Below are positions 1 to 12,725 of a stretch of 64,000 nucleotides of DNA, one piece after another. Both the position numbers and the translations under genes were made by a program. The stretch is from Lamellibrachia columna. Taxonomy: Eukaryota; Annelida; Polychaeta; Sabellida; Siboglinidae. The first letter of the stretch is position 1. Each line of letters opens with the position of its first letter. Location of the stretch: assembly GCA_963662155.1 (NCBI GenBank), contig OY759264.1, forward strand, positions 13,746,634 through 13,810,633, read 5' to 3'. A model generated the notes under the pieces. The model was not told where the DNA came from, made no database searches, and saw only the letters and a program-made list of their open reading frames with translations.

Positions 1-178
1 TGATCAGACAATCGTCACGGCAAAGGATGTCTACAAACTACCTGACCAGTGAATAGTCAGTTATCAGTTGGCATCCATCTTTGTGTGTGCATGCGTTCAT
101 GTAAGCATGCACGTGTGCGTGTCTATGCATGTGTGAGTGCATACACGTGTGAAATAATTCAGATTTGAACTTACACCA

Positions 179-1479
179 GGGCCCGGTTTCATGTCGCCTA
201 CTTAAACTACGCAGTTAGCACTATGCATATGCGTAAACTCAAACTTCTGCATAGCTATGTAGTTGTTTAAAACTAAGCAAGTCAGGTTTTATGTAGCGCA
301 CCTAACCTGTTTCTTAAATAAGAATGCGCGTAAGGCTGTCACGTGGTTAGATGAATCATTATCAAAGGGCAATCCCCGGGATTCCCCTTCCCATAATCCC
401 ATTAGTAACACGGCAAAAGCACGCAACACAGTCGACACCGTTAAACGGGAAAGGAAAAGCAATTTCATTGACATCGAGTTGAGCAATACTTGCAGCATGC
501 ACAATTTTACAGAGTAAATTGAGGAACAATGCGACCAATCTGCGAAAGAAGCAGAAAGCGATTGCTTATTATTTACTTTGTCAGCGATAAACAGTTTTAG
601 GAGGTCAGCAAATAGGCATATGGCTATGCTTATTCAACAGCGTCAGTGTCTAAATAATTATTGGACTTCCAGTGTTTATTGTTGTGTTAAAGTTATCAAA
701 AAGAAAAACCCAGTGTGATTAACATATTATTTATTTTATTCATGTACCTATTGTTTTTAAATGAAAGTTCAATACAGTAATTATTAATTCATTACAAATT
801 AATAGTCGTCAACACTGTAGGCAGTTAAAATAGTTTTCCATTAGTACACAATCCTGTTATCCAAGATCTTCAGTGAACAGTCTGCCTCACAGCTTGATGA
901 ATGACAGTTCCAGTCTCTGATGCGGTTTTACAACCCTTAATGAGGATTCCTGCTGATGTGTCTTGGAAGTGAACTTGGTAGGCGAATGCAGCAGCCACTC
1001 TGGACTGTCTTAGACACTTTTGCTTTGCTAGTTGCTAATGCCAAACAAATCGCCAACAACCACCTGAAAGTTACACACAAATAAGCGCAATTGCTGTGAG
1101 CAAGCCGTTTTGTGTAGAAATAAAAACATTGTCACTGATAAAATCGACTAAGTCATCACGATGAAAACGGTACCTATTAAAAACTTGACATCACCGTACA
1201 TTTCGAAAGGGTGTGTTCTGCCGCTAAACAACTCCTACGTAATCCTCATCTTGCTGTGTCATTTAGTTGATGCACTTGTCGGAGAACCGCCATTTTGAAA
1301 GTTCCTAAGAACTACTTAGTGGATTTACGCCACTGGGGTAGGAGGCGTATGCTAAGTAGGGTGTTACGCCCACTGCGTAGTCTAAGTAGACGACATGAAA
1401 CGCGTAATTTCCTATGGCAATCATCTAAGTGCTAAGTAAACTTTCTTAGCTGCTAAGTAGGCAACACGAAACCGGCCCC
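179..1479. mobile_element. Candidate nonautonomous DNA transposon with terminal inverted repeats
   Basis: The left end GGGCCCGGTTTCATGTCGCC matches the reverse complement of the right end, GGGGCCGGTTTCGTGTTGCC, and the similarity continues into TACTTA. Further GCTAAGTA motifs are repeated near both ends. No transposase is visible inside. A clean target-site duplication could not be found, so the superfamily is open (a PIF/Harbinger-like MITE is one option). Confidence 0.55.
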
Positions 1480-1482
1480 AGG

Positions 1483-2621
1483 AACTTTGTCAATAATCAT
1501 GCAACTAAATTAGCCCAAGTATACGAGTCAAATTTACTTGTGATTAACAAAACCCACCATTTAATTTCCACGATACACCAGCGGGCATATTTTCGTAGCA
1601 TGCCAGGAAAGCTCATTTCATTGCAATCTGTGCTAGCTACTGCAGCTGTGCAAAACTGAAACTAGTCTTTCCAATATCATCCATGTATACAATTACAGGA
1701 TTGATCAACATCATATACCTTGTTTTTACATGCCAGCCTTGCTCGAGGCTAGCTATCAATACTTCTACATATATTGTGTACCCAAAGGTTAACATGACAT
1801 CTTGTAATACAATTCTCCTGAACGCGAGAGTTGCTGACAAAACACTGTGTTATCATACGGTATGAAAACTCATCATGAAATGCTATCCCAATCACGTTCA
1901 CCGTGACGGACACTGCCTTCTTTCAGCTAGACCAGTCCATATGAGAATCACCCAATATGAAGCAGTGCTGATTACATTCAGTCGGTGCTGATTACATTCA
2001 GTCCCGCTCACTACTGCCTGATAAGTAATAATGGTGCCAGGACAGTACTGTGTAGTGTAATTAGCTGCTGTCAGTGTAGAATATCATGTCCACTGCCTCT
2101 GACTGCAAGCAGGAACTACTTAAGCAGTTATCCTGGTCATGCAGCCATGAACTAAGTGTACTACAGATCTCTGAATCCCATTTACAGATCGTCTTGATGT
2201 TGTTTGCATAAACTAATAAGGCAGAATGAAGGAAGCTGAATGCCATGTTATATTTATAAAAAGCCTTTATTTAGTAGTATCAACTAGGTTTACTGCAAAC
2301 AGCCCATGAATATATGCGTGGTGTTTTAGGATGGCGGTGCATGCAACAGGGTGCTTTGGTAATGTAATTTTGTACAGATATGTGTGCGTGCGTGGGCATG
2401 CATAAAACATCTTGTCGAAATGAAATAAGACAAAATAAATGCATCACCGGACACCAGCCCTTATGACATGAAATAAAATTAGATGGCGACAAAAAATAAA
2501 ATCACAAGTCACGCAAAATAAAAAACTAAAACGAACTCAAGGTCGCCTACATACAGGAATGCTACATATCTCCAGGTTGACATGTTATTTGAAACAACAA
2601 TATATATATGTTTTGTGTATG

Positions 2622-2669
<48 letters not shown>

Positions 2670-3140
2670 TATACACACACCAGTATATCCACAAATAACA
2701 TTAAGGTTACAACACGGGAAATTTTCTTTTGATTTCTACTCAACTGCACGAACTCAGTTTCAATCAGTTTGTAGAAGGATTTACAGTTAATAGTGGATCA
2801 AAGCTTCCTAGATATATAACAGGAATAATTATATGTTATCATAATATTAATAAGTTTATTTTTACTTCATCTGCAACCATTATTAGCATTTAACTTATAT
2901 GTACAGCCACAGAAAATACTGACACTCTATTTCCAAAATTACATAATAGAGATGATAACACATCCTTTAATTTATCCTCCACACATCCTAGTTGGTGGGT
3001 CACATAGAAACTTTCGTCATGTCATATGATCTCCAGCTGTTCTCTGCCATCTTCCAAGAACTCAATCCCAATCGGTTCCTCTCTACTCCCACAGTCCGTC
3101 TCCCTGTTGATTTTGGCCTTCCACTTTTCCATTCACCTCA
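1483..3140. other. Intergenic, no gene recognised; short tandem repeats
   Basis: Contains a 20-bp tandem duplication (TGCTGATTACATTCAGTC, two copies near 1966-2003) and a GCGT/GTGC microsatellite at about 2621-2670. Short ORFs here lack any family resemblance. Confidence 0.5.
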
Positions 3141-3142
3141 GG

Positions 3143-4723
3143 CCCCAGGTAAGTGCTACTGTAGTGTTGTTGTCCCTGTCTCTCCTAGGCCTGTGGTCGA
3201 TCCATCTTCAGGGCCCAGGTTAGTGCCACTGTAGTGTTGTAGTTCCCGTCTCTCCTAGGCCTGTGGTCAATCCATCTTCAGGGCCCAGGTTAGTGCTACT
3301 GTAGTGTTGTTGTCCCCGTCTCTCCTAGGCCTGTGGTCGATCCATCTTCAGGGCCCAGGTTAGTGCCACTGTAGTGTTGTAGTTCCCGTCTCTCCTAGGC
3401 CTGTGGTCAATCCATCTTCAGGGCCAAGGTTAGTGCTACTGTAGTGTAGTTCCCGTCTCTCCTAGGCCTGTGGTCAATCCATCTTCTGGGCCCAGGTTAG
3501 TGCCACTGTAGTGTTGTAGTTCCCGTCTCTCCTAGGCCTGTGGTCAATCCATCTTCAGGGCCAAGGTTAGTGCTACTGTAGTGTAGTTCCCGTCTCTCCT
3601 AGGCCTGTGGTCGATCCATCTTCAGGGCCCAGGTTAGTGCCACTGTAGTGTTGTAGTTCCCGTCTCTCCTAGGCCTGTGGTCAATCCATCTTCAGGGCCA
3701 AGGTTAGTGCTACTGTAGTGTAGTTCCCGTCTCTCCTAGGCCTGTGGTCAATCCATCTTCAGGGCCCAGGTTAGTGCTACTGTAGTGTTGTTCCCGGCTC
3801 TCCTAGGCCTGTGGTCGATCCATCTTCAGGGCCCAGGTTAGTGCTACTGTAGTGTTGTTGTTCCCATCTCTCCTAGGCCTGTGGTCGATCCATCTTCAGG
3901 GCCCAGGTTAGTGCTACTGTAGTGTTGTTGTTCCCGTCTCTCCTAGGCCTGTGGTCGATCCATCTTCAGGGCCCAGGTTAGTGCTACTGTAGTGTTGTTG
4001 TTCCCATCTCTTCTATGCATGTGGTCGATCCATCTTCAGGGCCCAGGTTAGTGCTACTGTAGTGTTGTAGTTCCCGTCTCTCCTAGGCCTGTGGTCGATC
4101 CATCTTCAGGGGCCTGGTTAGTGCTACTGTAGTGTTGTTGTTCCCGTCTCTCCTAGGCCTGTGGTCGATCCATCTTCAGGGCACAGGTTAGCGCTACTGT
4201 AGTGTTGTTGTTCCTGTCTCTCCTAGGCGTGTGGTCGATCCATCTTCAGGGCCCAGGTTAGCACTACTGTAGTGCTGTTGTTCCCGTCTCTCCTTGGCGT
4301 GTGGTCGATCCATCTTCAGGGCCCACGTTAGTGCTACTGTAGTATTGTTGTTCCCGTCTCTCCTAGGCCTGTGGTTGATCCATCTTCAGGGCCCAGGTTA
4401 GTGCTACTGTAGTGTCGTTGTTCCCATCTCTCCTAGGCCTGTGGTCGATCCATCTTCAGGGCCCACGTTAGTGCTACTGTAGTGTTGTTGTTCCCGTCTC
4501 TCCTAGGCCTGTGGTTGATCCATCTTCAGGGCCCAGGTTAGTGCTACTGTAGTGTCGTTGTTCCCGTCTCTCCTAGGCCTGTGGTTGATCCATGTTCAGG
4601 GCCCAGGTTAGTGCTACTGTAGTGTCGTTGTTCCCGTCTCTCCTAGGCCTGTGGTCGATCCATCTTCAGGGCCCACGTTAGTGCTACTGTAGTGTTGTTG
4701 TTCCCGTCTCTCCTAGGCCTGTG
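3143..4723. repeat. 70-bp minisatellite, about 23 copies
   Basis: Unit landmarks are CTCTCCTAGGCCTGTGGTCG, ATCCATCTTCAGGGCCCAGG and TTAGTGCTACTGTAGTG. Unit length alternates between about 65 and 70 bp because the TGTTGTTGTTCCC part varies. Copies in the right half are more uniform in length. The array lies in intergenic DNA. Confidence 0.95.
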
Positions 4724-7395
4724 ATATCTTATTATCTATGGTTCACCTCAACTATTACACCTGTGTTCACCCCCCTTTCAAACACACTATTATTAATATT
4801 GTCATCTATTTACTCATGTTGAATATCATGTTGTATTCTAATTTTATAATAGCTAAATAAAATATTGACTGATTCTGGCATATGGAAAATATCAGTTTCT
4901 CAAACCATAAATTAAACTAAGAAATACTTGACAGATTATTTGAAATCATAACACCAGCTGTGTTGACAAATATTTATGATGTGTCTTCATTTCCTAGATT
5001 CCTCATAACAGTAAGCTATTTTAAACAATTACAAATACTTGTCAACATTTTGTCATAAATAAAAATTTACATTATATTTAATGTTGATATTTCAAGTAAC
5101 TACAAACCAACACTATTAAACGTGCAAATGAATCGTTTTTAACAAATAAATTGTTTTTAACATGGTATATCTAGTCTATTTGACTGCCCAAATTATTTTT
5201 GAAATAGGTTTGAATTAACTAGAATTTTTATATAATATAATTTGACCATACCATGTTTATGAATATCGACCAAGCTGTTCAGCATGCAATGTAAAAATTA
5301 TATTCAAGTTGAAACATTCAAACTAAAAAAAGGTCAAATGATATAACAAAACTGCAGTCCAGTAAAACAAATCTGGGCAGTCATAGCAATTATATATTAT
5401 AATTATTTTTTGACAAAGGCGATCAGACGCTGCACCTTTAACCTTTATATATTATAATTATTTTATGACAAAGGCGATCAGACACTGCACCTTTAAGCGG
5501 CACTCACATCTGAATGCGGGAGCAAGAGTGGGCTGACGTGAAAAAGGATCGACCTGCCACAATATTCCCACCCGGCAAGCCACGCTGTCCTAACTCAATC
5601 AACTCACCACTAATACAGCCAGAGCCTGGCTATGCGACAGCCAACATCACTGATGTGGCTTGTCTGGCCGACTGTGGGGGCAGAGCACAGCTCAACAGTG
5701 GCTGCCACGACATTTGTCTTGTCGTTTCACAAACTCTCTGTTCATCTAAGCACTCTATAATTGTATAGTTGGGTAGCGGTTTATCGCAGAGAATAGGAGC
5801 ATCATCATATGGGTGGTGGGAATACTCCCACATATCACACACAAATGGGACTTTCCAGAAGCCGTTCATGTCTATGACAGCCATTAAAGGTCTTTTTTAC
5901 CTCTCTTCATCAGACATTAGCCTGTCTTCAAGACGGGCAGATGGGTCCGTAGCTGAGAGCCTGGTAGTGGGAATACTTGGGTGGCGCTGAGGAAAACGAA
6001 TTGTCTTCAGGAATGAGTATACATTATACACCCAGGCGAACAGCTTAATCATGCTCGACGTAACTGGCCAAATTAGTTCAATCAGCATATGCTGAAAATT
6101 CACAAAGACAATTAAACTGAGAAAACAATAGAGTAGTACTGAAACAAGTTCTTGACTAGCCGTAGGGTCAAGCAGCGACAATGGGTCAACAATGATGACC
6201 AAGTACAGTGAAACCTCACCATTATTATGGTCATCCTCAGGACTGGGCCAAACGATCTGACTAGCGAGGTGACTGTATTAGAGGGGTTAAATGTCCTATA
6301 CTTTACTGTTACGGAAATAATTTAGGACTGTCCCATGCTGACCAAGGTTTGACTGTAATACCAAAAGTGGACTTATAATGTCTTCGTTGTGTGAAAGTCA
6401 TATCTGATATGTCTGACCAAACGAAGACCCCATTTGGAAAATTATGACTACATAAAGTAGGACATTTATCGAGGGCCAGTTACAATCAGCATGCAACACA
6501 TATCAGTCAAGCTGTGTCTGATAATCCGAGAACTTGTTTTTAGGTGGCTTGGCTGAGCCGTTTATCTTGATGTAGCCCGAGCATCAAATGTCGCTATCTC
6601 CAGCAGACAATGTAGTATTCTCTAGGTGACAGTGTGCCGCAAATCCTTCTCTAGCAGTCCGAGAAAATCTGATTTCTAGTACCATAGAAGTATGTCATGT
6701 TTTTCACCAAAAAAACCGAACCAAAAGCATTCATATTATGGAATCTATTTTTTATAAAACATAGATATGAGACCGACATATTTGTCTCGGAAGTTCAAAG
6801 GAAAGGTGCTTAGTTTGTGTGTAACACCAGCCTAAGTTGTGGGATTAAAAAGTGTAGACAAGCGAAAAATGGAGGAGCCGAGAGAGGAGGTTGGTTTGAA
6901 AGAGAGTCCCAGGAGGAAGCTGGCCAGGACCGGTTAAAGTGCCTAGTGGGCTGGACATGTGGAACGAATGGAAGAAAGATAAGGGGAATGGAGACGATGT
7001 GAAATGGGAGACGGAAAGGAAAACAAAAATCAAGGACCAGTATCAATGCCGGCTTCTCCGCGGACTTCAGTGACAAAGAGGAGAGCAAAATGCCCGAGCG
7101 ATGACGTAGCACAAGCTTAACTCAAATACCCCTACATTGGCAATACGTAAACTGCAATGCAAATGCTCGGATATGATTATAAACGCTTATAAAACAGCTC
7201 AATCTGGTTCCCGAAGAGTCAGGCCTGTAATCCCAAAGTACACAGCCATTATGTTTAGACTAAACACCAGAGGGAAATTAGCACTGACAGCATGATAGCA
7301 CAATCAGAAGCAACAAATGTGATGTCAGAGCAGTAGCATTATGTGCTACTAGTAAACATGAATGGGATTAATTGGGGAGTGATTATTACCTGAAA
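4724..7395. other. AT-rich intergenic DNA with degenerate coding-like patches
   Basis: 5387-5502 carries a roughly 57-bp tandem duplication (ATTATATATTATAATTATTT then GACAAAGGCGATCAGAC). 5510-6200 is more GC-rich, with stop-broken ORFs in the same frame on each strand but no recognisable family. At about 6835-7090 the + strand reads, with frameshifts, like the C-terminal WAGHVERM block of LINE reverse transcriptases, suggesting an old LINE tail. Confidence 0.4.
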
Positions 7396-8049
7396 CAGGC
7401 ATGGAGCAATTAACTTGAATAGTTAATTCATTAAATTACAATTAACTCAGAAATTCTCAAATTAAATTAAATTAACCTCAGACGTTTCTCAGGTCAATTA
7501 AATTAAATTAACCTCCCAAATTCAATTAACAATTAATTTTATTTCAATTAACAATTAAGTCATATGTTGGTAGACATGTTTACACTTTTAAAACAGTTCT
7601 AAAATCACAAGACTTGTAAAAATGTGTTTTTAACTTTGTTGGAAAGAAATTTGCTCATACAATATTTACATGCAATGACATTCCTTCAAGGGGCATTTGA
7701 TCACATTTTAAAAGTTGTTGATACAATTAATAATTTTGCTCTGAAAGGGTTGAAAAGTTGTGGCTGAAGATTTGCAGGTGTGGGGTTTCCTCCTATATTC
7801 AACCACCAAATTAATAAAAACGGGCAACTACATAAATCATTTCTATGCACCAAGTTGTTATTTATGCAGTGTTCTGTAGTCTATACTAAATCATTAAGTT
7901 TCACCTTTACATACTAGCATTAAATATGTAAACACTATTTTTATGCATAACTAAAATTTGCAAGCTTTTGATTTAACTTGGCACTGTAAAATATTCCAAA
8001 CTGAAGCTACATTACCTTTCTCTACATCCACCCATTAATGATTAATGTT

Positions 8050-8262
8050 GCCCCAATTCACTCAGCTGTTATGAGTACCTGGTTACAGACAGAGGTGGAT
8101 ATCTGAACGAATAGTCTTCGCGCATAATTGCAGCATGGCTGAATGCTTCCCAGAAAAGTTGAGATGGCGTTGGAATGAACAGGTCTGCCAGGTGGTGAAG
8201 TGCTTGAGCAATCCCACAGACTGGATGCTGTGCTACATAAGAAAGCACCTTTACCTTTTTAT
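8050..8262 (+). mobile_element. SINE, 5'-truncated (body and 3' tail)
   Basis: Shares with the fuller copies near 23.7, 50.3 and 60.9 kb the strings GAACGAATAGTCTTCGCGCA, CTTCCCAGAAAAGTTGAGA, TGGAATGAACAGGTCTGCCA and the ending ACTGGATGCTGTGCTACATA followed by CCTTTACCTTTT. The tRNA-like head is missing. Confidence 0.8.
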
Positions 8263-8476
8263 ATATATATATACACTTGAAAATTTTTAGATGCATACAT
8301 CTAATGGCCCCATAGATCCATCTGGCTGGAAGTTGCCAGCCCCAAATGTTAACTTTAACCGCCCGATTGTCTACGCTGCGACGCATCTCAACCGTCGTAG
8401 CCCAATCGCGTATGATCGTAAGCTTACGACTGGCCTACGACTGACCGCCGCACACCGCTACGATTGTTCACAACTG

Positions 8477-8509
8477 TATATATATATTATATATATATAT
8501 GTGTATATA

Positions 8510-8572
<63 letters not shown>
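8477..8572. repeat. (TA)n microsatellite
   Basis: Nearly uninterrupted AT dinucleotides with a few GTG interruptions at the left. It follows a fragment (8360-8460) related to the MITE at 11807-11998. Confidence 0.95.
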
Positions 8573-8578
<6 letters not shown>

Positions 8579-8779
8579 ACCTGGCGTTTTTCTTATAAAA
8601 CACTGGCCGCCCTCTTACTGTTGGAGGTTTTTTGGGAGCCTCAAAGGGGCACTGTAGGAAGTCTCAGGGGGTGTACTTGGAGGTTCTATAGGAGCCTCCA
8701 AGGGGGTGTACAGTTGGAGGACTTGAGAGGGGTTGCAGTTTGATAATTTTGAAAAATGCACGCTCCCCAAATTAACCAC

Positions 8780-10620
8780 GTTATACGGGCCTGATAGTAT
8801 GTGTCTTGTAAATACGTCGGATTATGGTACCTTGAAAGGGTTTGGGGCAGGGAGCCTTCTGGTTCATATATAGCCCCCTAATCAGTAGTTGTGGCAGTAA
8901 TTTTGATATTTTGTTTTGAAATTATTTACTGTTGGTGCATTGACACAATCGCTTGGTAGGGTATTCCATGGCTTGATTACTCGCTGTGAAAAGAACTTGG
9001 CGTGCATCTAGTTGACTGTGTTTTCGAACTACTGACTTGTTGTGTCTTCCTGGACGGGAGGTATGGATTAGCTCGAATATTCTCTTGGTGTCTATATCAA
9101 TAAATCAATTAATAATCTTGAAAACTTCGAGCATATCAGCCCTTTTCCTCCTATCTTGTAGAGACAGGAAGCCACACTTTCGCAATCTCAGATAATATGG
9201 GAACTTAGATATTCCAGTGATCATCTTAGTGGCCCTCTAGACACTTTCTAATTTGTCTATATCTTCCTGAAGATGTGGGCACCATGCCTGTTGGCAGTTT
9301 TCAATGATGGGTCGGACCAAGGTGATGTATAAGTTTTGGATGTTTTTCATGCTTGTCTGTATAGGTCTTACGAATTGTCCCTAGTATTCTATTTGCTTTC
9401 ATGACTACGTAGTTTACTTGCTCCTTTACTTTCAGTGATTTATGAATGTGTACTCCTAGGTCTTTTTCTATATCTATCGATTCTATACGTACGTCTCCCA
9501 TAAAATAGTCATAGTTCAGGTTGTTGTATTCAATGTGCAGGCATTTGCATTTAGTGAAGTTGAACAGTAGCTGCCAATCCTGACTTCATTTATATGTAGA
9601 ATGGAGGTCTTCCTGGAGAGTAAAAGCATATTCAAATTTAGGGACATGCCTGCCATTGTTTTTGTTCGCCCAGGATTCTGTCACGAAAACCATATCGGGT
9701 GTGTTTTCATACACATAACTGACCATCTCTTCTTTCTTGTTACACAAACTTCTGGCATTTATCAGAGCACAATTCAGTGTATCTTTCACTGCAGTGTTTC
9801 CTTTCCCTCTGCTGCCATATCCTCTCTCACCCACCCCCTTCTCCCCAGGGGTATCTCTCCTAGGGTTTGGGGTTTTTGGACTGTGAGATGGTTTGGTGGG
9901 CTGGTTAGTAGAAACAGTGTTAGTATGTGTTTTAGTGTTAGTTTTCTTAACTTTTGTGTTGTTAGGTTTGTTAGTATTTGGGTGTATAATATGTACAGAA
10001 TGAGAACAGGAATTGCGTTCGACCTCCCCCCTCCCACCCCCGTCCCTTTGGGAGGCCTGCTCCTGCTGTTGCCTTGTCCTTGGTTCCTTGTTTGGGGCTG
10101 AATGTCCGATACCTCAGTCCCTGTTTCTTGTTGTAGGGCTTGTTTGGTGGTAATTTTCTCCCTTGTATATGATCAAGTCCTTTTTTCCATTTTCCAGTCT
10201 TCTTCTTCTTTCTTGGCGCAACCTGTAGTCCTGCTCTTGTTCTTTCTGTGTGTTGTCTCAGTTTATATACACATTCTTCCATTTGTTACCTCTTTCTCTC
10301 AGGGAACTTGCTTTTTCTAGTACGTTAGACTTGTCTATCTGGTTGTTAGCGAGACTATGATCTTGCGTGGGGGGCTGTCCTTTTGTCTTTCTCTAGGAAC
10401 TCTGAAAGCTTGCTGTATGATGTCAGCATCAATTCCAATCTGCTTTATCATACAATTTACAATCTCTGTGTCATTTTCACAGTTGGGAAGTTCCATATCT
10501 CGTTTCATTTTTTCTTCTGCGTCTGGTTGGTACTGACTAATATAGCGACGTGTCTGTTAATTAGTCCGACTGGGAGTGGAGGCGGCATACATGTTTGTGT
10601 AATATAAAATAGTTTTTCAT
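8780..10620 (-). mobile_element. CR1-like LINE remnant, ORF1 and internally deleted ORF2
   Basis: Read on the minus strand. 10620-10000 encodes a basic ORF1-like protein (NDTEIVNCMIKQIGIDADII, then RVPREDKRTAPHARS). 9834-9600 encodes the start of an APE endonuclease (LNCALINARSLCNKKEEM, MVFVTESWANKN). 9501-8880 encodes the reverse transcriptase C-terminus (DLGVHIHKSLKVKEQVNY; LRKCGFLSLQDRRKRADMLE). The endonuclease passes almost directly into the RT tail near 9590, so the RT core with its catalytic aspartates is deleted. Stops are scattered. It lies inside the hAT-like element. Confidence 0.75.
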
Positions 10621-11330
10621 AGATTATTAGGCGCCGAGTCCAAATCTGACTAAATACCTTGACCAATTTTTTTATTAACACAATCATAAATATTAATAAA
10701 ACACGATATGCTCCCTTTGAATATATTGCCCTCCGAGACATAGACAAGCCGTCACGGCGTCAGATAAAAAAATTAGCCACATTGTATTGGGTCCAGGGCC
10801 AGGTACATTTTTCAGATGGGTGTTGGCTTTATGTTGGTGTTCACTGTACATTATTTACAATTTGTTTATAGTTCTATGTTCTCTAAAGTAAATATAGATA
10901 TGTTTCTGGAGGAATTAATTTGATCACCCACAATATTGTGCAGCTAGGACAAAGTAATTGTGTTCCCATCAAAGCTATTTTCACTTCGACATATTTTGGA
11001 CTGTGCCACCGCCGGACTGTTGATCTTGACTTCGATGTTCGAGGTTATTTAAAACGCTTATTTTGCAAAATGCTGAACTTTTTGAGCCTGGCTGCAGGCG
11101 AATTTCAGCAAATAAATACTGGTAGAATAAATTCTGGTAGAATCGCTAAACAAGGTAAGACCAGTTTAATATAGCCCTCTCCAAGTCAGACTATACTAAA
11201 ACACACCGTACTTATAGGTCCACTTTGAAACATTATTTTTAATTCAGTCGATAAGTCATGAAATAGATCCCCGTGCCCCTGGCTCTGCCTCTGGGCTTCT
11301 TCTGATACCGGGCCTATGACCTAGCCTAGG

Positions 11331-11363
11331 GGCATAGGCATAGCTTAGAACTATGCCTATGCC
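11331..11363. repeat. Perfect 13-bp hairpin
   Basis: GGCATAGGCATAG, a 7-base loop CTTAGAA, then CTATGCCTATGCC. It lies in a stretch rich in GGC/ATG permutations inside the hAT-like element. Confidence 0.85.
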
Positions 11364-11806
11364 ATGGCTATGCTATGGCCCATGCCACTGGCACTGTGCT
11401 GTTTACGGTGCCTAGCCCTAGACTAGTAGAACAGATTGTACATGATTTTACATTATAATAATATTAGCAGGAAAAAACAAGTCGTCAAGTAGGCAGTATT
11501 GGCTATTGGGGTATTGCAGTAATACTAATAGTAATGAAGCGAATAGTTTTATTACATACCGCCAGTCCCAAGTGCGGAGACGATCTCGTTCAAAGGGAAA
11601 GCGGCTCTGGCCTCTGCTTTCGCATTTCTGATTGAATCGCACTATGACGAACAATCGAACAAACAATGCCGACTGTGCCACATATCAACAAGTGCGTCTT
11701 CCGTCATCTCGCACCGGAAATCAGCCATTTTCCTAAGAATCTAATCACCACTTCTGTTCTCTGATTGGTTAATTCCTTACGATTCGAAAAATCAAAGTCG
11801 GGAAGT

Positions 11807-11998
11807 GCCGCACACTGCCCAATTGTTCAAGACTGCCAGTCAGCGTCAGTCATGCCGATTGAACATGTTGAATCGCCACAACTGCCGCCGACGCGACGTA
11901 AGACTGTGGAATCCTAGTCGTAGGCACACACACACTGCCCCGATTACGCCCGATTGTCTACGTTGCGACGGATCGTAGACAATCGGGTGGTGTGCGGC
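11807..11998. mobile_element. Small MITE-like element with 20-bp TIRs
   Basis: Left GCCGCACACTGCCCAATTGT matches the reverse complement of the right end, GCCGCACACCACCCGATTGT (16 of 20). Just inside the right end is a perfect 14-bp inverted repeat (CCCGATTGTCTACG at 11949-11962 with its complement at 11974-11987). A related fragment lies at 8360-8460. No target duplication was resolved. Confidence 0.5.
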
Positions 11999-12725
11999 GG
12001 GCTTTAGACAAAGCTTTGCTGAAGCCACATTTAGCTATCAACTTATTAACTACCAGAGGCCTTCCCTCCAATTCACAGGTACATGAATGATCAACCCACC
12101 CCAGTTAGTAGTGTATTTGTGCTCTGTGTTCTCTCTCCCATTCACATATGCCTGAACCTAGCTGATCCCTCTCAGAGTAGTGATTGGAAGGCCTTCTGAA
12201 AACACCTGAATAACATGGCTGCGAACTATCCAGTAATGTCAACTGTTAAATGGGCACTTAATTGAGAGTTCATTGGGAATTTGTCAATGAAATTACCCCT
12301 TTTGGTAAAGTTAATTAATTAAATTAAATTAGCCTTTCTGGAAAAGTTAATTAATTAAATTAAATTAAATTAACTGAGTTAATTCTATTAACAAATTAAC
12401 AATTAACAACTGAAATTAACCCATGTCTGACCTGAAAACTACACGACACCACTCGGAACGCATACACACATGTATGTATGCAATGCCAACAGTGTTTTTA
12501 AACTGGGACACGTCATTATTTAGTCTCAATTTGGCGACAATATAATGTTTCATTAATGCTGTTCGCAAGTTTATGTTTTGAATACACTGAAAATCATGTT
12601 AAAACTATGTTAAAGGTGCACCTTTAGCATAGCTGATTTTCTTGTTCAAACATTAACTGTAGCGAAAATCAAAATGCTAAAAAATATAAATTTTCTTCCT
12701 TGGTGAAATTTTTTAACTTTTTCAT

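Larger units (their letters stand above)
7396..12429. mobile_element. hAT-like element about 5 kb, composite, with 8-bp target duplication
   Basis: Left end CAGGCATGG and right end CCATGTCTG (reverse complement CAGACATGG) form short TIRs. They are followed on both sides by ATTAA-rich subterminal DNA (7410-7560 and 12300-12420). The flanking 8 bases are identical, ACCTGAAA at 7388-7395 and 12430-12437, as expected for hAT. No transposase is recognisable; the interior holds a SINE, a LINE and a small MITE, so much of the length is later insertion. Confidence 0.6.

Noticed and set aside
5514..6202. Possible gene on either strand (consecutive ORFs in the same frame)
   Set aside because: Stops interrupt both readings, no family is recognised and both strands look equally open; described as a coding-like patch only.
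9601..10101. 166-codon + strand ORF
   Set aside because: Shadow of the minus-strand LINE ORF1 and endonuclease, which have recognisable motifs.
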